From NCBI GenBank assembly GCA_045120955.1, contig JBGVFH010000090.1, positions 1-47,477 on the forward strand: a DNA stretch of 47,477 nucleotides, given 5' to 3'. Source of the stretch: JAZMZS01 sp045120955. GTDB lineage: Bacteria; Bacillota; Clostridia; Oscillospirales; CAG-272. Below are positions 42,886-47,477 of this stretch, piece after piece; within the stretch, counting starts at the first letter, position 1; each line of letters starts with the position of its first letter. The notes below the pieces were generated by a model that was not told the DNA's origin, did no database searches, and saw only the letters and a list, made by a program, of their open reading frames with translations. A program made the position numbers and the translations under genes.

Positions 42886-43656
42886 ATGTGTATTGATATA
42901 GAAAAAATCAAAGAAATAGTGCTCGGAGCAGGGAAGCTTTTTTTGGACGTGAGCGCGGCGCACGATATTACTGTTAAGGGAGATGCAGACTTTGTCACCG
43001 CAGTTGACTATGCCTCGGAAAAGTATGTGAAGGCTGAGCTTGAAAGGCTATATCCGTTTGCAGCTGTAATGAGCGAGGAAAGTGTCGACGGCAACTTTGA
43101 GCCAAAGGAATATACCTTTATCCTTGACCCTGTCGACGGTACGACAAATCTTATTCACAGATACAGACAGAGTGCTGTGTCGCTTGGACTTGTTCATAAC
43201 GGTGAGCCTGTTATGGGTGTGGTGTACAACCCCTTTAACAATGAGCTTTTTTGGGCGGAAAGCGGCAAAGGCGCATATTTTAACGGAAATAAGATGAGCG
43301 TCAGCGAGCAAGCCGATTTTTCAAAATGCGTCATTACCATAGGTACGATGCCGTATTTGAAGGAATATGCGGACAAGAATTTTGATATGTTCAAGCGCAT
43401 ATATATCGACGCAGTCGATATAAGACGCACGGGCTCGTCGGCTCTTGACCTTTGCTACACAGCCGACGGAAGAACGGAAGCTTTCTTTGAAAGAGGATTA
43501 AAGCCGTGGGATTTTGCCGCAGGCTCGATCATTCTCCGAGAAGCCGGCGGAAGCATAAGCGGCTGGCAGGGGGAGGCTCTTGATTATTTCAAGGAGCAGA
43601 GCATCCTTGCGAGCAACTCAAAGATCCATGAGAAAATGATGGAATATTTGAAATAA
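42886..43656 (+). CDS. inositol-monophosphatase family protein
   Basis: 256 residues. Metal-binding motifs are MSEESV, DPVDGTTN (from D81) and WDFAAGSIILREAGG. The family includes inositol monophosphatase, CysQ-type bisphosphate nucleotidases and fructose-1,6-bisphosphatases, and sequence alone does not separate them here. It is the last gene of the long plus-strand block, before the tRNA genes. Confidence 0.9.
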   Translation: MCIDIEKIKEIVLGAGKLFLDVSAAHDITVKGDADFVTAVDYASEKYVKAELERLYPFAAVMSEESVDGNFEPKEYTFILDPVDGTTNLIHRYRQSAVSLGLVHNGEPVMGVVYNPFNNELFWAESGKGAYFNGNKMSVSEQADFSKCVITIGTMPYLKEYADKNFDMFKRIYIDAVDIRRTGSSALDLCYTADGRTEAFFERGLKPWDFAAGSIILREAGGSISGWQGEALDYFKEQSILASNSKIHEKMMEYLK

Positions 43657-43680
43657 TTTCAAAAATATTAATAATAATAC

Positions 43681-43709
43681 TTGACAAAATCCGCGAATGA
43701 TGATATAAT
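43681..43709 (+). promoter_or_regulatory. consensus promoter of the tRNA-Arg/tRNA-His unit
   Basis: Perfect TTGACA (43681-43686), 17-bp spacer, perfect TATAAT (43704-43709). Transcription should start near 43716, ten bases before tRNA-Arg. Confidence 0.92.
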
Positions 43710-43725
43710 ATCATTCGTTGCGGAT

Positions 43726-43802
43726 GTGCCTTTAGCTCAGCTGGATAGAGCAACTGCCTTCTAAGCAGTAGGTCGAGGGTTCGAATCCCCCAAGGCACGC
43801 CA
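43726..43802 (+). tRNA. tRNA-Arg (anticodon TCT)
   Basis: 77 bases with encoded CCA. Acceptor GTGCCTT/AAGGCAC, D-stem GCTC/GAGC, anticodon stem ACTGC/GCAGT with loop CTTCTAA (anticodon at 43760-43762), T-loop TTCGAAT. It reads AGA codons, and AGG by wobble. The T-stem GAGGG/CCCCC has an A-C mismatch at the second pair. Confidence 0.95.
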
Positions 43803-43808
43803 AAAAAA

Positions 43809-43830
43809 CGCAATGCCGCAAGGCATTGCG
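43809..43830 (+). other. perfect hairpin between the two tRNAs
   Basis: CGCAATGCC (43809-43817) and GGCATTGCG (43822-43830) enclose GCAA. There is no T-tract, so it is more likely an RNase processing element of the tRNA precursor than a terminator. Confidence 0.65.
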
Positions 43831-43835
43831 CATAT

Positions 43836-43913
43836 GGTGGGTGTAGCTAAGATGGTTATAGCGCCAGGTTGTGGCCCTGGAGGCCGTGGGTTCGAATCCC
43901 ATCACTCACCCCA
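43836..43913 (+). tRNA. tRNA-His (anticodon GTG)
   Basis: 78 bases, including the genomically encoded G at position -1 opposite discriminator C73, the tRNA-His identity element, and CCA. Acceptor GTGGGTG/CACTCAC, anticodon stem CCAGG/CCTGG with loop TTGTGGC (anticodon at 43871-43873), T-loop TTCGAAT. Confidence 0.95.
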
Positions 43914-43946
43914 AAAAACGACAAGCTTCGGCTTGTCGTTTTTTTA
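43914..43946 (+). terminator. terminator of the tRNA-Arg/tRNA-His unit
   Basis: ACGACAAGC and GCTTGTCGT close a TTCG tetraloop (43927-43930), with flanking A- and T-runs. It directly follows the CCA of tRNA-His. Confidence 0.92.
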
Positions 43947-43947
43947 T

Positions 43948-44100
43948 CCATTGCGAAAGCAATGGTGTACCATCATGCGTTAGCGTGTATATCATCAGCC
44001 TTTAGGCTGTATATAACGCTTTCGCAACGATGAGATACAAAACTTCGTTTTGATGATATGCAATTTCTACGAAATTGATGATATCCACAGCTTCGCCGTG
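43948..44100. repeat. array of seven small palindromes with TGATGATAT-type spacers
   Basis: Successive hairpins: CCATTGC/GCAATGG (43948-43965), CATGC/GCGTG (43974-43987), CAGCC/GGCTG (43996-44009), a degenerate one near 44017-44029, CAAAAC/GTTTTG (44038-44052), CAATTTC/GAAATTG (44061-44077), and CACAGC/GCCGTG (44086-44100). Loops are TTC, TTTA or TAC-like. Spacers read TATATCAT in the left half and ATGATATG or ATGATATC in the right half, reverse complements of each other, so the whole array can also fold as one long-range inverted repeat. It contains no credible gene. It resembles tandem palindromic repeats found in other Clostridia, but I cannot name the family. Confidence 0.7.
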
Positions 44101-44109
44101 ATAAAAAAC

Positions 44110-44131
44110 GAGGGTTCATATCCCTCTGCCA
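44110..44131 (+). other. tRNA T-arm-like fragment
   Basis: GAGGG-TTCATAT-CCCTC followed by TGCCA looks like the T-arm of a tRNA, but the loop departs from TTCRANY and no acceptor, D-arm or anticodon arm is found upstream. It may be a decayed tRNA end or a chance hairpin. Confidence 0.2.
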
Positions 44132-44174
44132 AAAAAGTCTTTTATATCTTTTTTGCAGTCTCTTCACATAACGG

Positions 44175-44207
44175 AAAAATCCTGCCGAAATTCGACAGGA
44201 TTTTTTT
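44175..44207. terminator. bidirectional terminator downstream of degV
   Basis: AAAAATCCTG (44175-44184) pairs with CAGGATTTTT around an inner CGAA/TTCG. A-run on one side and T-run on the other let it act in both directions: as the end of the minus-strand degV transcript and as a stop for plus-strand readthrough. Confidence 0.8.
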
Positions 44208-44311
44208 GCTTTATAGTACGCTTCGCCGTTTAGCCAAGAAAAGTGTATGCACTAAAGGGGATAAGCGAGAGGATGGTGGCGGGCACTGCCCGTTTTGCTA
44301 TTCAATGTTTA

Positions 44312-45178
44312 TTATTCATTTATTATCGTCTTTTTCCTCAAAAACAGCACGCCGAGTGTGTTTCTGCCGCAATGAGAAGAGACAGTACATCCTGCACGGG
44401 TGATATGCACCTCTTCAAAGGGGGCGAGCTCTTTTACCTGCTTTACACATTCAAGATATATTTCTTTGTCACATCCTGCGTGTGTGACAAATACACGTTT
44501 AAGGTCGATGTCCGAGCCATCGCCTATTCGGTCGGCTATATATGCGCTCAAAACGGGCGCAAACTTGCCTCGATATTTTTTTGCTACTCCCATTTTTCCG
44601 TCCTTTACGGTAATGCACGGCTTGAGATGCAAAAGATTTGCTCCGAACGCCGCAAGGGCAGAGCATCTGCCTCCCTTGTATAAAAATTCAAGGTCGTCGA
44701 TGACAAATGATGCGTCAACACATTCAGTCAGCTTTTCGCACTTCTCGGATATTTCTTTTGCGGACTTTCCTTCGAGCACCATTTCTGCCGCTGAAAGGAC
44801 AATGAGTCCACCCCCTGTGGAAAGGTTTTTTGTGTCGACTACATAGACGTTTTCATAGTTCTGTGCCGACAGCCTTGCATTATTATATGTTGAAGACATT
44901 TCTGCGCTTATAGTGAAGAAAACGACAGAGTATCCCTTTTGTGTATATTCTTTGAAGAAGTCGGAAAACTCTGACATGTTTACTGCTGAAGTTTTCGGCA
45001 GTTTACCCGTTTGTGCGTAGTGACTGTATATAAGCTCGGGGTCAATATCAACGCCGTCGGTGTAGTGTGTCTGGCCGAGCTGTACGCCAAGCGGCAGAAT
45101 TTTTATTTGGTATTTTTCTATAAGCTCGGGACTTAAATCGGTTGTACTGTCACTTGCAATTAAAATCTTTTCGCTCAT
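44312..45178 (-). CDS. DegV family fatty-acid-binding protein
   Basis: 288 residues from ATG at 45178, with AGGAG nine bases upstream; a TTG two codons earlier is less likely. The N-terminus KILIASDSTTDLSPE, then PKTSAVNMSEF and ISAEMSSTYNNA, are DegV hallmarks. Family members bind a fatty acid; some (FakB) present it to a kinase for phospholipid synthesis. No fakA is in the window, so the partner is unknown. Confidence 0.92.
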   Translation of the reverse strand: MSEKILIASDSTTDLSPELIEKYQIKILPLGVQLGQTHYTDGVDIDPELIYSHYAQTGKLPKTSAVNMSEFSDFFKEYTQKGYSVVFFTISAEMSSTYNNARLSAQNYENVYVVDTKNLSTGGGLIVLSAAEMVLEGKSAKEISEKCEKLTECVDASFVIDDLEFLYKGGRCSALAAFGANLLHLKPCITVKDGKMGVAKKYRGKFAPVLSAYIADRIGDGSDIDLKRVFVTHAGCDKEIYLECVKQVKELAPFEEVHITRAGCTVSSHCGRNTLGVLFLRKKTIINE

Positions 45179-45365
45179 TTGCAATAACTCCTAAATTTAT
45201 TCTTCATACAGGCTGCATACCATACATACAGCGAGTTCAAATTATTTTTTATTATAACCGACGAATATAAACTTAATTTAAACTAATGCTAATGAAACTG
45301 CAAAAAAATAAAAAAGTTGCGTTTGCTTTTGCAATATGACAAAACGAAAAACCTATTTTGATATG

Positions 45366-45394
45366 TTGCAATTATTTTGTTTATGTGATATAAT
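45366..45394 (+). promoter_or_regulatory. sigma-A promoter of the CLC gene
   Basis: TTGCAA (45366-45371), 17-bp spacer, perfect TATAAT (45389-45394). Transcription would start near 45401. A weaker minus-strand -10 (TATAAT at 45251-45256) may serve degV, without a good -35. Confidence 0.7.
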
Positions 45395-45440
45395 TATTTC
45401 CATATTTTGATAAAAAATGTGTTCTTTCGGAGATGTGCAA

Positions 45441-47057
45441 ATGAAAAATAATACTGTCATATATACAAAACGTCTTTTTATTCCGTATCTGTTGCTCTCG
45501 CTTGTTGCGGGGGCTTTTACGGGTGGAATGATATTTCTGTTCAAGCTTGCTGTGTCGGCAGTTACGTCACTTTCGTCTTATATTTATACGTTTCCCCGTG
45601 AAAACGTCGTTTTTTTACCCTTGCTCGTTTTTGGGGCGGCACTTGTCGGTTTGCTCGCTGCTATGATACTCAAATTCGACCCAAACTGCAGAGGCGGCGG
45701 TATTCCGACAGCTATCGCAGTTATAAAAGGGCTTGTTCCGTTTAATTGGATAAAGAGTGTATTTCTTCTTTTTCCGTCTGCCTTGCTGACATACCTTTGC
45801 GGTGTTCCTCTCGGAACGGAAGGACCGAGTGTACAGATGGGAACTGCAATAGGTCGGGGCAGCGTTCGTATCTTTGCAAAAAAATATCCGGCATGGGACA
45901 GATATATTATGACAGGCGGTGCTTGCGCAGGATTTGCGGCGGCGACGGGCGCCCCGCTTACGGGTATTTTTTTCGCTTTTGAAGAAGCGCACCGCCGCTT
46001 TTCACCGATGATCTTTACCGTAGCATCTATGAGTGTCATCTCGAGCACTGCAGTCATGCAGTTTTTGTGCTCTGTCAGCGGTGTTGAATATTCGCTTTTT
46101 GGTTTTACGATAGAAAATGTTTTGCCGCTGAAGTTTATGTGGTCGGCGCTCGTCGTAGGAGTTGCGTGCGGAGTGTGCGCTGTCCTTTGTGCAAAGCTAT
46201 ACCGAGCACTGAGAAAAATCTTGCAAAAATATCTTGGCAGAGTTCCTTTCATACTCAAAATAATAACGGTATTTGTTGCAGTATCTCTCATCGGATGTGC
46301 AAGTCACGGCTTTATCGGTTCGGGACACAGTTTTGTCGATGAGCTGATAGAGGGCAAGGGCATATGGTATATGCTGATAATATACTTGTGTATACGTGTT
46401 ATACTTATTCTGATATCGAACAATATCGGAGTAACGGGTGGACTTTTTGTTCCGACACTTGCGCTTGGAGCTATCATAGGAGCTCTCTGCGCAAAGCTTA
46501 TGACAATGCTCGGATTGCTGCCCGAGGAATATTATGTCATCATTGTGGTGGTCGGTATTGCATCCTTCCTTTGTGCTTTATCACGTATACCGCTGACCGC
46601 AATAATTTTTTCTTGTGAAGCACTGTGCGGACTTTCAAATATGCTCGGCGTGGTCGTTGGAGTTTCGGTCGCTTACCTTGTTGTTGAAAGCTTTGGTGGA
46701 TTGTCGTTTACCGATGTTGTCATAGAGAGCAAAGCGTATGATCACCACATAGGAAAAAGTCTGAGTGTCGTCGACACACAGTTGACTGTGGCGAACGGGT
46801 CATTTGTAGTCGGCAAGGAAATACGGGATTTATTGTTGCCGCCGAGCTGTGTTATACTTTCTGTACACAAAAATTTTTCGACAGAGTCACGACACGGTAC
46901 AGCGCTTTGTGCCGGCGATATACTTCACGTGCATTACCAAACCTATGATCCTGCGCAGACCTTGCAGATGTTAGAGGAGCTTGTAGGAAAGCAAAGCTCC
47001 GAGCCATACGCCGATACGCACCCCGGGGACGAAAACGACAGTGTTCCGGAATTGTAA
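45441..47057 (+). CDS. CLC-type chloride channel/antiporter with C-terminal RCK_C domain
   Basis: 538 residues from ATG at 45441 (GGAG eight bases upstream; an earlier in-frame start at 45417 is less likely). About ten hydrophobic helices carry the CLC signatures: GGGIP (85-89), GTEGP with gating glutamate E127, FAFEEA with the internal glutamate E182, and GLFVP. The last ~100 residues form a TrkA-C/RCK_C regulatory domain. Both glutamates suggest a proton-coupled antiporter. Two expected anion-site residues are changed: the Ser of GSGIP is G86, and the late conserved Tyr position appears to be T424. Confidence 0.93.
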   Translation: MKNNTVIYTKRLFIPYLLLSLVAGAFTGGMIFLFKLAVSAVTSLSSYIYTFPRENVVFLPLLVFGAALVGLLAAMILKFDPNCRGGGIPTAIAVIKGLVPFNWIKSVFLLFPSALLTYLCGVPLGTEGPSVQMGTAIGRGSVRIFAKKYPAWDRYIMTGGACAGFAAATGAPLTGIFFAFEEAHRRFSPMIFTVASMSVISSTAVMQFLCSVSGVEYSLFGFTIENVLPLKFMWSALVVGVACGVCAVLCAKLYRALRKILQKYLGRVPFILKIITVFVAVSLIGCASHGFIGSGHSFVDELIEGKGIWYMLIIYLCIRVILILISNNIGVTGGLFVPTLALGAIIGALCAKLMTMLGLLPEEYYVIIVVVGIASFLCALSRIPLTAIIFSCEALCGLSNMLGVVVGVSVAYLVVESFGGLSFTDVVIESKAYDHHIGKSLSVVDTQLTVANGSFVVGKEIRDLLLPPSCVILSVHKNFSTESRHGTALCAGDILHVHYQTYDPAQTLQMLEELVGKQSSEPYADTHPGDENDSVPEL

Positions 47058-47082
47058 GATACTGTCCACATAAAAATGAATG

Positions 47083-47130
47083 AAATTCCATGCGTAAATT
47101 CTTTTGAGTGGATTTGCGCATGGATTTTTT
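47083..47130 (+). terminator. terminator of the CLC gene
   Basis: TCCATGCG (47087-47094) pairs with CGCATGGA (47117-47124), with further pairing of AAATTC and GGATTT inside, then TTTTTT. It begins 26 bases past the stop codon. Confidence 0.85.
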
Positions 47131-47270
47131 GCTGCATAGGAAATTGCACGGATACTCAATCGACGTTTTGCATAGCTTCGGTAATAGAAAAACAACGGAA
47201 GGCGAGAGGACGAGGTAGGGCAGTGTACCCATTTTTTTACTTTAGAGGATGGAAAAATGAGAAATAACTA

Positions 47271-47299
47271 TTGACAACAGAGTAATATTTTGATATAAT
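47271..47299 (+). promoter_or_regulatory. consensus promoter of the tRNA-Lys/tRNA-Asn cluster
   Basis: Perfect TTGACA (47271-47276), 17-bp spacer, perfect TATAAT (47294-47299). It drives a tRNA cluster that continues past the window end. The stretch from the CLC terminator to here shows nothing else. Confidence 0.92.
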
Positions 47300-47341
47300 A
47301 ACTTCCGTTGATGGAGAAATACATCGACTTTAAGATAAAAT

Positions 47342-47417
47342 GCACCTTTAGCTCAGTTGGTAGAGCAACTGACTCTTAATCAGTGGGTCCCGGGTTCGAA
47401 TCCCTGAAGGTGCACCA
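47342..47417 (+). tRNA. tRNA-Lys (anticodon CTT)
   Basis: 76 bases with encoded CCA. Acceptor GCACCTT/AAGGTGC, D-stem GCTC/GAGC, anticodon stem ACTGA/TCAGT with loop CTCTTAA (anticodon at 47375-47377), T-loop TTCGAAT. The T-stem CCGGG/CCCTG has a C-U mismatch at its second pair. Confidence 0.93.
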
Positions 47418-47420
47418 TAT

Positions 47421-47477
47421 TCCTCCTTAGCTCAGTCGGTAGAGCGCATGACTGTTAATCATGATGTCGCTGGTTCG
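47421..47477 (+). tRNA. tRNA-Asn (anticodon GTT), 3' end cut off
   Basis: 57 bases up to the start of the T-loop. Acceptor 5' strand TCCTCCT, D-stem GCTC/GAGC, anticodon stem CATGA/TCATG with loop CTGTTAA (anticodon at 47454-47456). It follows tRNA-Lys by three bases in one transcript. Confidence 0.92.

Noticed and set aside
43948..44100. CRISPR array
   Set aside because: The repeated part (8-10 bases) is too short and inverts in the middle, and the variable parts are themselves palindromes; no cas genes are near.
43973..44167. Minus-strand ORF of 64 residues in the palindrome array
   Set aside because: The frame simply runs through the repeats and spacers; such ORFs are common artefacts of palindromic arrays. 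No ribosome-binding site.
44280..44296. Second terminator at the end of degV (CGGGC-ACT-GCCCG-TTTT)
   Set aside because: Short stem, with the T-run on the plus side only, where no plus-strand gene ends; the 44175-44207 hairpin is a better terminator.
47076..47267. 63-residue plus ORF after the CLC gene
   Set aside because: It spans the CLC terminator hairpin and has no ribosome-binding site or recognisable features.

Overview
The window is chromosomal core-genome DNA from a Gram-positive, low-to-moderate G+C bacterium, most likely a member of the class Clostridia. Three things point there. The gene neighbourhoods are typical of Firmicutes: tig-clpP-clpX, infC-rpmI-rplT-trmH, plsX-rnc-radical SAM-smc-ftsY, and lysA-M50 protease-scpA-scpB-DUF2953-gerW-dacF-rluB. 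A GerW/YtfJ-type sporulation protein sits beside a DacF-type carboxypeptidase. The promoters are near-consensus sigma-A elements with 17-bp spacers. I see no phage, insertion sequence, CRISPR array or resistance cassette. The accessory-looking part is limited to the tRNA/repeat segment near 43.7-44.3 kb.

Layout. 1-441 holds the 3' end of a methyltransferase-like gene. It converges on a minus-strand block with its own promoter at about 4.18 kb (tig, clpP, clpX). A second minus block, read from a promoter near 11.49 kb, carries an ApgM-like mutase/putative homoserine kinase, lepB, rbgA, rnhB, a YraN protein, a dipeptidase, thrC and a metallophosphoesterase. rplS stands alone on the plus strand, with its own promoter and terminator. 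A long minus block from about 22.55 kb down to 12.27 kb runs lon, engB, lysA, M50 protease, scpA, scpB, DUF2953, gerW, dacF, rluB and a small GNAT-like protein. From 22.87 kb the plus strand carries infC-rpmI-rplT behind an attenuated leader. It continues with trmH-like, dprA, topA, trmFO, plsX, rnc, a radical SAM gene, smc, ftsY, rdgB, yhbY, nadD, yqeK, rsfS, leuS and an inositol-monophosphatase-family gene. Two tRNA genes (Arg-TCT, His-GTG) follow, then an array of small palindromes, a minus-strand degV, a plus-strand CLC transporter, and a second tRNA cluster (Lys-CTT, Asn-GTT) that runs off the window.

How the genes fit together. The protein-coding content is housekeeping: protein quality control (trigger factor, ClpXP, Lon), ribosome assembly and translation (IF-3, L35, L20, L19, RbgA, EngB, YhbY, RsfS, LeuS, rRNA/tRNA modification enzymes), chromosome organisation (SMC with its partners ScpA/ScpB in a separate block), secretion (LepB, FtsY), and threonine/lysine synthesis.

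The least explained signals are non-coding. The best is a compact putative small-RNA gene at about 22646-22746 on the minus strand between lon and infC. It has its own consensus promoter, a 5' hairpin, a long imperfect hairpin and a U-tract, and I cannot assign it to a known family. Others are the IF-3 leader with a non-AUG (ATC) start, the tandem palindrome array after tRNA-His, an 18-bp tandem duplication that begins a possible 29-residue micro-ORF, and a short ORF that takes the good ribosome-binding site in front of topA. The CLC protein has two substitutions in the expected anion-binding site. Start sites were chosen by Shine-Dalgarno position and family N-termini. Nothing here was checked by database search.
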